Assembly (NCBI GenBank): GCA_018830485.1
Contig: JAHJRQ010000001.1
Span: forward strand, 1-35,109
Source: Pseudomonadota bacterium
GTDB lineage: Bacteria; Desulfobacterota; Desulfobulbia; Desulfobulbales; Desulfurivibrionaceae
DNA length: 35,109 bases
Reading direction: 5' to 3'
A program made the translations under genes and the position numbers. Under the pieces are notes generated by a model. That model searched no databases, was not told where the DNA came from, and saw only the letters and a list, made by a program, of their open reading frames with translations. Positions within the stretch are counted from its first letter, which is position 1, and every line of letters starts with the position of its first letter. Shown piece by piece: positions 24,939-32,841 of the stretch.

Positions 24939-26492
24939 GCGCCTGTTTACTCCTGCACCCGCCAGGGTCAGGAGTAAACAAAACCACGGGAAAAGATACC
25001 CCCAGCGGACATAGCAGGTCAAGCCATTGACCAGGGGTACCGGCTGACTGCGGGCGTACTCGGTAAAAAGGGGGGAGGCTTCCCGCATCCGGCCCATGGG
25101 GTCGATGAAGGCGCTGATTCCGGTGTTGGCCGCGCGCACCAGGGTTTTTCTGGTCTCCACCGCCCGGAACACCCCCATGGCCAGATGCTGCATCGGGGCG
25201 CTCGACCTGCCGAACCAGGCATCGTTGGTGAGGGTGACCAGCAGGTTTGCCCCGGCCAGTGCCTGTTTCCGGGAAATATCCGGGAAGATGCTTTCAAAGC
25301 AGATCAATATTCCGATCCTGCTGTTCTGGCACGAGAGCGGCGCGTTGCTCCGGCCGGGCGTGAACTCGCCCAGGGTTTCCACCAGCGGCGAGGCAAAACG
25401 CAGGATCCGGCGGAAGGGAATATATTCGCCGAAGGGCACCAGATGCTGCTTGTCGTAGCGGTCAGCGACCTGACCGTCCGGAGAGAGCAGGAAGGCGCTG
25501 TTGGCATAGCTGAGCCGCCCTGCAGCCGAGGTCTTTTCCCGGTGGGGCGCGCCGGTGAGCAGATATGTCTGGTGGGGCCGGGTCAGTTCGCTGTGCAGTC
25601 TGAAAAAAAGCGGGTGCTCGTAGGGGTAAAACGGCAGGGCGGTTTCCGGCCAGACAATGAGCTGCGGTTGTCCGGTGGTGAAAAAATCCCGACTCAGCCG
25701 GAGGTAGGTGTCAATGGTTTCCCGTTGAAAGGCGGGCTGCCATTTTTGATCCTGGGGAATATTGCCCTGGGCCACCGCCACTTCCATCTGTTCCGCCCGG
25801 GCAATGGTTGCGGGCAGGGTTTGCAGCCGCCAGAAGCTATAGCCCGAAGCGAGCAGCAGCAGGGCCGATGCCGCAATGGTAATTGCAGCGGGGTTCGTCC
25901 GCTTGCCGCGGACGAGGGAGGCGGCGAGGGTGAAGATCAGGGCGTTCGCCAGCACCAGGAGGAAGGTGAGGCCATGGTGGCCTGCCAGGTCGGCAATCTG
26001 GATGAACTGGGGCAGATTGTATTGGGTGTAGGCCAGATCCATCCAGGGAAAGCCGGTGAGCAATATGCCCCGGATCAGATCCAGCGCCACCCAGCATGCC
26101 GGGGCGAAAACGAGCAGGGGAAGGCGCGGCCCTGTTTTGGCGCAGAGAAAGGCGAAGAGCGCCAGGTAGCAGCTCATGTACAGGGCCAGAAACACCAGGG
26201 CCAGCACCGCGATGGGCAGGGATACCTGGCCGTAGGTGGCCAGGACAATGACGATCCAGTACAAAAGGGGCAGGTAATAGGCCAGGCCGCAGATGAGGCC
26301 GAGCAGCGCGGCCCGGCGTGGGGGCTGGTTGTCGAGGCTCCAGAAAAGAGGGACCAGCGCCAGCCAGGCAAGCTGCGGCAGGGCAAGGGTTCCCGGAGAG
26401 GCGAAAAATAACAGGGCGCTGGACAGCAATGCCAGCAGGGCACTCCTGCCGAAAGGGATGTGGCTATCGGAGCACGGGAACAAGGAAACCAT
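24909..26492 (-). CDS. lnt: Apolipoprotein N-acyltransferase
   Basis: Lnt adds the third acyl chain to the N-terminal cysteine of lipoproteins in the inner membrane. The 527-residue protein has about six N-terminal membrane helices and a nitrilase-fold domain (about 235-495) with the catalytic triad Glu283 (VWPETALPF), Lys348 (DKQHLVPFGEY) and Cys398 (ILICFESIFP), then a last membrane helix. The start shares one base with the corC stop (TGATG), implying coupling. The C-terminal tail (KAKGKRSKV) is encoded by the AAAGG-type repeat and is probably not native, so the family end would be about ten residues earlier. Confidence 0.95.
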   Translation of the reverse strand: MVSLFPCSDSHIPFGRSALLALLSSALLFFASPGTLALPQLAWLALVPLFWSLDNQPPRRAALLGLICGLAYYLPLLYWIVIVLATYGQVSLPIAVLALVFLALYMSCYLALFAFLCAKTGPRLPLLVFAPACWVALDLIRGILLTGFPWMDLAYTQYNLPQFIQIADLAGHHGLTFLLVLANALIFTLAASLVRGKRTNPAAITIAASALLLLASGYSFWRLQTLPATIARAEQMEVAVAQGNIPQDQKWQPAFQRETIDTYLRLSRDFFTTGQPQLIVWPETALPFYPYEHPLFFRLHSELTRPHQTYLLTGAPHREKTSAAGRLSYANSAFLLSPDGQVADRYDKQHLVPFGEYIPFRRILRFASPLVETLGEFTPGRSNAPLSCQNSRIGILICFESIFPDISRKQALAGANLLVTLTNDAWFGRSSAPMQHLAMGVFRAVETRKTLVRAANTGISAFIDPMGRMREASPLFTEYARSQPVPLVNGLTCYVRWGYLFPWFCLLLTLAGAGVNRRKAKGKRSKV

Positions 26493-27340
26493 CAGTCGAG
26501 CTTGGTCTGGATTTTTACGGTGTGGATGCGCCGCCGGTCGGCGGAGACCACCTCAAAGACCAGGGAGTTGATCAGCATGGTGGCGCCCACCGGCGGCACC
26601 CGGTCCAGTTGGTGGATGATCAGGCCGCCCACTGATTCGTAGGGGCCTTCCGGCAGGGTAATGCCGAAGAAATCCTCCACCTCCTCAAGATTGACCTTGG
26701 CGTCGGTGAGGAGCATGTGTTCGTTCACCACCTTCCACCGTTTTTCCGCCTTGTCGTATTCGTCGCGAATCTCGCCGACGATCTCTTCCAGCACGTCTTC
26801 CAGGGTCACCAGCCCGCGCACGCTGCCGAATTCGTCGGTGACCACGGCCATATGGCCTTTCTGGCTCTGGAAATCCTTGAGCAGGTTGACGATCTTGCGG
26901 GTGTCGAGCACGAAAAAAGCCGGTTTGACCAGCTCCGAGGCCGCGGGCATGGTGGAGGCGTTGAGGCAGAAGGGCAGCAGATCCTTGGCGTGGAGGATGC
27001 CGATGATATTGTCCGGGGAATCCTGGTAGATGGGGATTCTGGTGTATCCCTCATCGGTGATCAACTGGATAAGCTCCGCGGCCGACACCTGCGCCTCGGC
27101 GCTGATCATGTCGCTTCGCGGGGTCATGATCTCGCGGACCAGGGTGTCCCTGAATTCGAGGATGGAGCTGATCATCTCCCCTTCCTCGCGGGTGATCAAC
27201 CCCTGTTCTTCTCCGTCATCGAGGAGTTCCTGTATTTCCTGCTCAATATCTTCGGTGGTGTCTGGGGCGCGGTTGATGCCAAAAAAATTAAGAATGCGCT
27301 TGAAGGGGGAGTCGCCGGTGTCCGGGGCGGATGTGTCCAT
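26492..27340 (-). CDS. corC: CorC/HlyC-family CBS-domain protein
   Basis: This 282-residue soluble protein has a short acidic N-terminus, a CBS pair (about 60-180, with VREIMTPRSDM, GYTRIPIYQDSPDNIIGILHAKDLL and VTDEFGSVRGLVTLEDVLEEIVGEI) and a C-terminal CorC_HlyC domain (VNLEEVEDFFG... VGGLIIHQLDRVPP). It lacks the DUF21 membrane domain. Such proteins are tied to magnesium/cobalt efflux and sit beside lnt in many Gram-negatives (ybeX-lnt, near ybeY-phoH), as here. I use the ATG at 27340; an in-frame TTG at 27391 would add 17 residues but has no Shine-Dalgarno. Its function in cells may concern ribosome or magnesium homeostasis. Confidence 0.9.
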   Translation of the reverse strand: MDTSAPDTGDSPFKRILNFFGINRAPDTTEDIEQEIQELLDDGEEQGLITREEGEMISSILEFRDTLVREIMTPRSDMISAEAQVSAAELIQLITDEGYTRIPIYQDSPDNIIGILHAKDLLPFCLNASTMPAASELVKPAFFVLDTRKIVNLLKDFQSQKGHMAVVTDEFGSVRGLVTLEDVLEEIVGEIRDEYDKAEKRWKVVNEHMLLTDAKVNLEEVEDFFGITLPEGPYESVGGLIIHQLDRVPPVGATMLINSLVFEVVSADRRRIHTVKIQTKLD

Positions 27341-27490
27341 GTGGGGGTAAGAATCCTCTGGGGTAAGACGACGGAGCAGGCGCACCGTCAACGGTGAGGC
27401 CGGCGCTGTCGTCCGGTGGAAAAAAGTTTATACAATCGGCGGCAACACGCTCTGGCTAAAGGAAATAGCCGGGGGTGTCAAGAAAAAAAA

Positions 27491-27519
27491 TTGACGTTTA
27501 TCTTTAAAATCGGTATAAG
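27491..27519 (+). promoter_or_regulatory. Sigma-70 promoter of the acetyl-CoA carboxylase locus
   Basis: TTGACG (27491-27496), 17 nt, TATAAG (27514-27519): both boxes match consensus at five of six positions. Transcription would start near 27526, leaving a leader of about 330 nt before accC. The leader is AT-richer than its surroundings; I see no recognised riboswitch and no convincing ORF in it. Confidence 0.65.
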
Positions 27520-27577
27520 GGCCACACTTTGACCATGGAATGCATGCTTTCCAGGCGAGGAATTCAAAAACAGATAC

Positions 27578-27607
27578 ATTATACCATAGATCACCATGCT
27601 GTTTCAA
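27578..27607 (-). promoter_or_regulatory. Sigma-70 promoter of the corC-lnt-prfB group
   Basis: On the minus strand TTGAAA (complement of 27602-27607), 18 nt, then a perfect TATAAT (complement of 27578-27583) preceded by TGG. Transcription would start near 27571 and run left across the opposing accC promoter, so the two transcripts overlap for about 45 nt. Confidence 0.6.
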
Positions 27608-27858
27608 CAGATTGCGCTTCAGCGAATGGAGGGCTTTTGCTCCGAGGGGAGAATTGAGGCAGTCGCAGCAAGCCCAACAGCCTTGCCGGTGCCTTTCCTT
27701 GTTATGAGATCATCTGAATTCATCTTTTCATTTGCCCTGAAAATTAGTAAGAATTAGAAAACGGAAACGGCGGAGTGATCGTTCTCTTTTTCCTTATTTG
27801 TATATGGGGAGATGGTGAGCGGTGCAGCCTGCCCCCGCAACCGATATCGAGGGTTCGC

Positions 27859-29265
27859 TTGAAAGACAAGGTTTTGATTGCAAATCGGGGCGAGATTGCC
27901 CTGCGGATCATGGAAGCCTGTAAAGACCTGGGCCTGGATTATACCGTGATCTACACCGGGGCGGATGAGGAATCCGAACATGTCCGCCGCTGCCTGGACA
28001 GCCAGAGCAATGTCCGCCGGGCCTGGCGGGTATCGGCCTATACCGATCCCAACGATATTCTTTCCGTGGCGGATCACACCAATTGCACCGCCATCCATCC
28101 CGGCTACGGCTTTTTCTCCGAGGATTTCCGTTTTGCCCGGCGGGTAACCATCCGCAACCGGCCCCTGACCTTCATCGGCCCGAAATGGGAAGTGGTCAAG
28201 GATCTTGGCGACAAGATCAATACCAAGCGGGTTGCCAACCGCCTTGGTATCCCGACCATCCCCGGCACCGACGGTCCCATCTATAATGAGATGGAGGCCG
28301 AGGACATCGCCCTGCATCTCCTCGAAATCCAGGACGGCCAGAAGATCAAGAACCCCTCCATTCTGGTCAAGGCCGCTGCGGGCGGCGGCGGCATGGGCAT
28401 CGAAGAGGTCTACCAGATCGAGCATTTCCGGCGCATCTACCGCCAGGTTCAGAATTATGCCAAACGGCAGTTCGGCGACGGCGGGGTGCTCATCGAGCAG
28501 CGAATCCGCGACTTCAACCATCTTGAGGTGCAGTTGGTCTGCAGCCGGCACGGCGAGCGGGTGCATTTCGGCACCCGGAACTGCACCATCCAGAGCACCG
28601 GCCGCCAGAAGCGGCTTGAGGCCGCGCCCGGATTCGACAACTCCTGTTTTGCCTACGATTTTAACGGCCAGGAGGTGCTGGACAAGGTGGTTGAGTATTC
28701 GCTCAAGCTTGCCGCCCACGTGCGATATGACAACGTCGGCACCTGGGAGTGGATTGTCACCCGGGACGGCCAGCCCTATCTCCTTGAGGTCAACACCCGT
28801 ATCCAGGTGGAAAACGATGTCTCCGCCCGGGTCAGTTACATAAACAACAAGCATCCCAACCTCATCCGCGAGCAGATCCGGCTGGCGCTGGGCGACAAGA
28901 TGGGATACAGCCAGAAAGATATCGCCTCCCGGGGCGCGAGCATCGAGTTCAGAATCGTTGCGGAAGACACCGCCCGCGGCTTTGCTCCCTGGATCGGAAC
29001 GATCTCCAAGTTCTCCTACCCAAAATACGATTGGTCCGCGGTTTACAGCCATGTGCCCACCGACCGAACTTACGCGATCCCCAGCGAGTATGACCCCAAT
29101 CTGGCCCTGGCCTTGGTTTGGGGCGACACCATGGAGGAAGCCAAGGAACGGGGGCGGAAATTTCTGGCTGAGGTGGCCATCGAAGGCAGCAACGCCGCAG
29201 GAGGCCAGATCATGACCAACCTCCCTTATCTTCAGGAAAACATAGCCCGACTGCTCACTTTTTGA
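27859..29265 (+). CDS. accC: Biotin carboxylase, divergent (acetyl-CoA carboxylase)
   Basis: The enzyme carboxylates carrier-bound biotin with ATP and bicarbonate. The 468-residue product shows ANRGEIALRIM (8-18), AIHPGYGFFSED, the glycine-rich ATP loop KAAAGGGGMGI (171-181), HLEVQ (His221), GRQKRLEAAPG (Lys251), GTWEWI (Glu297 region), LEVNTRIQVEND (Glu310, Asn312, Arg314, Glu318) and EFRIVAED (Arg366). Residues needed for catalysis are thus kept, but nearby blocks differ from E. coli AccC: IQVEHPVTE is IQVENDVSA and ERDCSxQRR is TRNCTIQST. The TTG at 27859 is chosen for GAGGG 5 nt upstream and because the family N-terminus starts there; a GTG 28 codons upstream is less likely. The carboxyltransferase gene follows after 21 nt. 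Confidence 0.88.
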   Translation: MKDKVLIANRGEIALRIMEACKDLGLDYTVIYTGADEESEHVRRCLDSQSNVRRAWRVSAYTDPNDILSVADHTNCTAIHPGYGFFSEDFRFARRVTIRNRPLTFIGPKWEVVKDLGDKINTKRVANRLGIPTIPGTDGPIYNEMEAEDIALHLLEIQDGQKIKNPSILVKAAAGGGGMGIEEVYQIEHFRRIYRQVQNYAKRQFGDGGVLIEQRIRDFNHLEVQLVCSRHGERVHFGTRNCTIQSTGRQKRLEAAPGFDNSCFAYDFNGQEVLDKVVEYSLKLAAHVRYDNVGTWEWIVTRDGQPYLLEVNTRIQVENDVSARVSYINNKHPNLIREQIRLALGDKMGYSQKDIASRGASIEFRIVAEDTARGFAPWIGTISKFSYPKYDWSAVYSHVPTDRTYAIPSEYDPNLALALVWGDTMEEAKERGRKFLAEVAIEGSNAAGGQIMTNLPYLQENIARLLTF

Positions 29266-29286
29266 TGAGTTACAGGTGATCACTTT

Positions 29287-31542
29287 ATGGAAGATTTACG
29301 AAAGCGGCTGCTCAAGATAGAAGAACGCATCAATTATCTGAGCCAGATCAAGGACGGCGTCGAGTGGGGGAATCTCTCGGGCCTGCGCGAAAAAATCGTC
29401 ACCCTGCGGGACAAGTTCTACGACTATACCGAGGACCGGTTGTCCGAGGAAATCAGGGCACTGGAGGAATCCATCTCCTTTTTGGAGGTCCGCTGCGAAG
29501 AAACCCTGACCTCCATGGACCGGGTGCGCATTGTCCGCAACACCCACCGGTTTTCCCTGAAGGACATCCTTGAGAATGTCTACGAGGATTACACCGAACT
29601 CGGCGGCGCCGAAGAGGTCAGCATCGACCCTTCCATGGTCGCGGCCAGGGCGAGCATCATGCGGCGGGTGAAAAACAAAACCGTCATGCAGCAGGTCATG
29701 GTCATCGGCCACGAGAAGGGGCATGGCGAGGAATACCGCAACGGCGGCTGCAGCAAGCCCTGGGGCAACGAAAAGGCCCTGCGCTACATGAAGGTTGCCG
29801 AAACCGAAGGCATTCCCATCCATTTCTATATCTTCACCCCAGGGTCTTTTCCGGTGGAGGATTATCCCGGCGCCGGCCAGCAGATCGCGCGCAATCTCTA
29901 CGCCATGGCCAAGTTGCGGGTGCCGATGATTTCCGTCACCTCGGAAGGCGGCTCCGGCGGGGCCGAGGCCGTGGGCATGGCCGATGCCCGGCTGATGTTT
30001 TCCCACGGCTACTACTCGGTCATCTCCCCGGAGGGCGCGGCCGCCATCGAGGGCAAGATCCGCGAGGGCGAGAAGATGCCCAAGGAGCTGGTGGAGGCCT
30101 GCGCCGAAAATCTGCACATCACGGCGGCGGAAAACCTTACGCTCGGGACCATCGATCGGATTGTCCATGAGCCGCCCTTGGGGGCAAAACGGGACGATTT
30201 CGGTTTTTTCCGGCAGCTCAAGAGCGAGATCATCCGGGCCACCGACGAAGTGGTGCTGAAAACCAAGAGCCTCCGGGCTTTTCGCGCCTATGAATTGACG
30301 ATGAAGAAGTCAGAAGGGCAGGCCGTGGAGGAACCGCATATCGAGATTTCCTGGGACCTCAACGAGGACGAGGTCAAGCGGCTGCTCAGTTACCGTTCGA
30401 AAAAATACCGGAGCATGTCCTGCGCGGCCTATTCCGAAGAGAGCTCCGCCTGCTCCGTTTTCTGCCGGAAGGCAAAAAAGAGTATTGCCAAACTGTATTA
30501 CAGCTTCCGCTATGATCTGCTGAAAACCCAGCAGAAGCAGGTGAAAAAGGTATTTCAGGATGTTTCCGGCGAGGGCTCGGTGCTGCTCAGGCAGGTTTCC
30601 TCTCCGATCACCGCGGCGTATGATTTTATCTCGAAAAAGCCCGGCGTACGTCCGGGCAAGTCACCTGTTTCCTCAAGCGGCGTCGGGGAAGACCCCATTG
30701 AGTTCGGAGATGTCTATACCAGCCCGCTGGCCAACGAGGACCGCACCGTAACTTGCCCCAATACCGAAAAGCAGGGATGCAAGGACCTCTGGGTGCCCGA
30801 CCTCTACGGCGAATTCGGCGGGGTCTGCGAAAATTGCGGCCATCATTTCCCCTTGGAATATCAATGGTATCTCAAGCATCTTTTTGATCCGGATTCCATC
30901 CGGGAATTCAATGGAGGGGTTTGCGCGGGCAATCCCCTGGCCTATCCGGGCTTTGAAAAGAAATTGCAATCCGCCGTTGCCAAAACCGGGCGGAAAAGCG
31001 GCATCATCACCTTCGACGCCACGGTTATGGGCGTTGATCTGGTGGTGGCCATGCTGTACAGCGATTTCCGCAACGGGACGGTGGGCTCCGCCGAAGGCGA
31101 AAAATTCGTCCGGGCCTGCGAGGCTGCCAAGCTGAAACGGCGGCCCCTGCTCTCCTATGTGCACACCACCGGCGGCATCCGCATCCACGAAGGCACCCTG
31201 GGCGTGGTGCAGATGCCCAAGTGCACCATGGCGGTGCGGGAATACATCGACTCCGGCGGGTTGTACATCGTGGTCTACGACAACAACTCCTATGCCGGGC
31301 CGGTGGCGAGTTTCCTGGGCTGTTCGCCGTATCAGTTTGCCATCCGCTCAAGCCGGGTCGGCTTTGCCGGGCCGCGGGTTATCCGCGACACCACCGGAGC
31401 GGATATTCCGCCCGATTACCACAATGCCCGCAACGCCCTGCAACGCGGCCATATCCAGGGCATTTGGGACCGCCGTGAGTTCAGGCGCAATCTCCATAAG
31501 TCCCTGCTGACCATGGGCGGCGGCAATCTGTATTACCGATAA
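29287..31542 (+). CDS. Acetyl-CoA carboxylase carboxyltransferase, alpha-beta fusion
   Basis: This 751-residue protein carries both carboxyltransferase halves, which would move the carboxyl group from biotin to acetyl-CoA. Residues about 1-340 are AccA-like: EKALRYMKVAE, FTPGSFPVEDYPGAGQQIARNL, TSEGGSGGAEAVG (218-230) and YYSVISPEG (242-250). After a Lys/Cys-rich linker (about 360-470), residues 480-751 are AccD-like: a zinc ribbon with Cys490, Cys498, Cys514, Cys517 (C-x7-C...C-x2-C, first spacing wider than the usual CxxC), HTTGGIRIHEG, GPVASFLG and GFAGPRVI. The order alpha-beta is opposite to the beta-alpha fusions known to me from some other organisms. It lies 21 nt after accC. Confidence 0.88.
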   Translation: MEDLRKRLLKIEERINYLSQIKDGVEWGNLSGLREKIVTLRDKFYDYTEDRLSEEIRALEESISFLEVRCEETLTSMDRVRIVRNTHRFSLKDILENVYEDYTELGGAEEVSIDPSMVAARASIMRRVKNKTVMQQVMVIGHEKGHGEEYRNGGCSKPWGNEKALRYMKVAETEGIPIHFYIFTPGSFPVEDYPGAGQQIARNLYAMAKLRVPMISVTSEGGSGGAEAVGMADARLMFSHGYYSVISPEGAAAIEGKIREGEKMPKELVEACAENLHITAAENLTLGTIDRIVHEPPLGAKRDDFGFFRQLKSEIIRATDEVVLKTKSLRAFRAYELTMKKSEGQAVEEPHIEISWDLNEDEVKRLLSYRSKKYRSMSCAAYSEESSACSVFCRKAKKSIAKLYYSFRYDLLKTQQKQVKKVFQDVSGEGSVLLRQVSSPITAAYDFISKKPGVRPGKSPVSSSGVGEDPIEFGDVYTSPLANEDRTVTCPNTEKQGCKDLWVPDLYGEFGGVCENCGHHFPLEYQWYLKHLFDPDSIREFNGGVCAGNPLAYPGFEKKLQSAVAKTGRKSGIITFDATVMGVDLVVAMLYSDFRNGTVGSAEGEKFVRACEAAKLKRRPLLSYVHTTGGIRIHEGTLGVVQMPKCTMAVREYIDSGGLYIVVYDNNSYAGPVASFLGCSPYQFAIRSSRVGFAGPRVIRDTTGADIPPDYHNARNALQRGHIQGIWDRREFRRNLHKSLLTMGGGNLYYR

Positions 31543-31546
31543 GGCG

Positions 31547-31995
31547 AAAGGTCAAAGGTTCAAGGCTAAAGGGCAGATGCTTTGGGGGAGAGGAACTTGC
31601 CGGTGCCGCAGGCTTTTGAGGACGTTGAGGTCTGGAAGCGTTCAGCCCGCTTGAGTGCTGAATTGTACTAGACGTTGCGGGAATTATGGGATTTTGGCTT
31701 TCAGGATCAGATTACGCGGGCGGGGCTTTCCATTCCAAGCAACATTGCGGAAGGCTTTGAAAGAGAATCGATAAAAGAGAGTATTAATTTTTTCTCATAT
31801 GCAAAGGGTTCTGCGGAGAACTTCGCACCCAGATATACATTGGCGTGAACATCGGTTATATCGAAAACCAGAAAGGCAAGGAGTGGCGGCAGGAAACCGT
31901 GGAAATATCCTCGATGCTTGCCGGGCTGATAAAAGCACGGCGCAGTTTCCTGCGGGAAGATGAATGAGACCTTTGGCCTTGTACCTTTAACCTTT
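31547..31995. mobile_element. Putative small element with AAAGG inverted repeats and a decayed four-helix-bundle gene
   Basis: A 26-nt repeat at 31547-31572 returns inverted at 31970-31995 with 23 of 26 bases matching; both are made of AAAGG units with a 6-7-nt period, and the right copy continues with one more unit to 32003. Between them lies a broken four-helix-bundle gene. The element separates the carboxyltransferase stop (31542) from the carrier gene start (32014). It leaves that start with a pyrimidine-rich upstream region and no Shine-Dalgarno. No transposase or clear target duplication is visible, so mobility is inference. Confidence 0.55.
31597..31967 (+). pseudogene. Broken four-helix-bundle (23S IVS/S23-type) protein gene
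   Basis: Translation from a TTG at 31597 gives PQAFEDVEVWKRSARLSAELY, then TAG (31669-31671), then continues TLRELWDFGFQDQITRAG, LSIPSNIAEGFERESIKE and NFFSYAKGSA. There a single-base loss near 31818-31822 shifts the frame. The next frame reads ELRTQIYIGVNIGYIENQK and continues to TGA at 31965-31967. The LSIPSNIAEGFER and AKGS-ELRTQ blocks are the hallmark of the four-helix-bundle family first known from intervening sequences in 23S rRNA genes and related to Avd of diversity-generating retroelements. With one stop and one frameshift the gene is a pseudogene. Full length would have been about 122 residues, as usual. Confidence 0.85.
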
Positions 31996-32013
31996 AACCT
32001 TTCCTCATATATC

Positions 32014-32661
32014 ATGACTGACGAAATAGATTTCGACGCAATAATTGGCAAGTATCGTTCCGATCCTTTTGACTATCTGGACGTGCGGACCAGCCACACA
32101 GGCCAGGTTCGGTTCCGGGTGAAGGAAGGCGCCGAGGTTGAAGGGCCGTCCGGCGAGTGGCATCATCTCCGGGGCACCTTGCTCTATGAACTGCTGCGGG
32201 AGGGAAACCAGAAGAAGATCTTTTCCTCGAGCAACGGAGTGGTTTCCTTTATCCGCAGCGACCTGGAAGGGCAGTTCGTCGAAGCGGGCGAAAAGATCCT
32301 TACCATCCGGCATCCGTTGAAGAAACGCGAGATCATCGAGAATATCCTCCGTCAGGTGCTGGAGCCCTTCAACGCGCCGGAACGGGCCAAGTATTTCTTT
32401 TCCCTCGACCTGCAAGCCAAGATCGACAAGCACGGCCAGCGGGGAGTCTCCATCAAGCCCGGGGACGAGATCCTCACCATGTCCCTGATGAAGCGCGATA
32501 CCCCGGTCTATTATGCCGGGGAGCCGGGGATCATCCATTCCGTGTATTTTCAGCCGGGGGTCAGCGTTTCCCAGGGCGAGCCGCTGCTGGGCATCTGTTC
32601 CCAGGAAAAGCTGCCCATGATCCAGAAGATCATCGCCAGGGTCAAGGCGGAATGGGAGTAA
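32014..32661 (+). CDS. Biotin-carrier-like protein of the carboxylase locus
   Basis: This 215-residue protein probably carries biotin for the neighbouring carboxylase. Residues 140-195 align with a biotinyl domain: GVSIKPGDEIL, then SLMKR with Lys160 where the usual motif is EAMKM, then GEPGIIHSVYFQPG and VSQGEPLLGI. An earlier stretch (73-99, GVVSFIRSDLEGQFVEAGEKI) looks like the second half of another hammerhead domain without its own lysine. A helical segment lies between. The ATG at 32014 starts the conserved part (MTDEIDFDAI). An upstream ATG at 31960 would read through the AAAGG repeat and is rejected. No Shine-Dalgarno is visible, apparently because the element at 31547-31995 replaced the native upstream region. 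Biotinylation is inferred. Confidence 0.75.
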   Translation: MTDEIDFDAIIGKYRSDPFDYLDVRTSHTGQVRFRVKEGAEVEGPSGEWHHLRGTLLYELLREGNQKKIFSSSNGVVSFIRSDLEGQFVEAGEKILTIRHPLKKREIIENILRQVLEPFNAPERAKYFFSLDLQAKIDKHGQRGVSIKPGDEILTMSLMKRDTPVYYAGEPGIIHSVYFQPGVSVSQGEPLLGICSQEKLPMIQKIIARVKAEWE

Positions 32662-32792
32662 CCGTCCAGCAGCACCGCATCTGCTTCGCAGTCTCGCTCT
32701 GCGCTCGCTTAGCTGTCATCGGCCTGCTCGTGTGCACTAGCACACTTCGCAGGCCTCTTCCGCGCATCTGCGGCACTGCTGAACGGTTACTC
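32656..32792. repeat. 137-bp nested palindromic element
   Basis: Outer arms GAGTAACCGT (32656-32665) and ACGGTTACTC (32783-32792) match perfectly. After one mismatch CAGCAG pairs with CTGCTG, and after two more CCGCA pairs with TGCGG. In the centre GGCCTGC (32721-32727) pairs with GCAGGCC (32749-32755), and GTGTGC (32730-32735) with GCACAC (32740-32745) around ACTA. The left arm contains the carrier gene's TAA. No gene lies in the 180-bp gap before birA; it looks like a REP/MITE-type repeat. Confidence 0.75.
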
Positions 32793-32841
32793 TTTTGGGG
32801 CTGTTTGAGTCTGTTTTTTGATTTTGGTTACATAAATACCA

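Noticed and set aside
27627-27758. 43-codon plus-strand ORF in the accC leader
   Set aside because: No Shine-Dalgarno and no recognisable or patterned peptide.
27754-29283. Long open frame opposite accC (509 codons)
   Set aside because: The plus strand encodes a clear biotin carboxylase; the antisense frame shows no family signature.
32656-32792. Integron attC site
   Set aside because: The arms are palindromic, but the required RYYYAAC and GTTRRRY core sites are not present at the ends.
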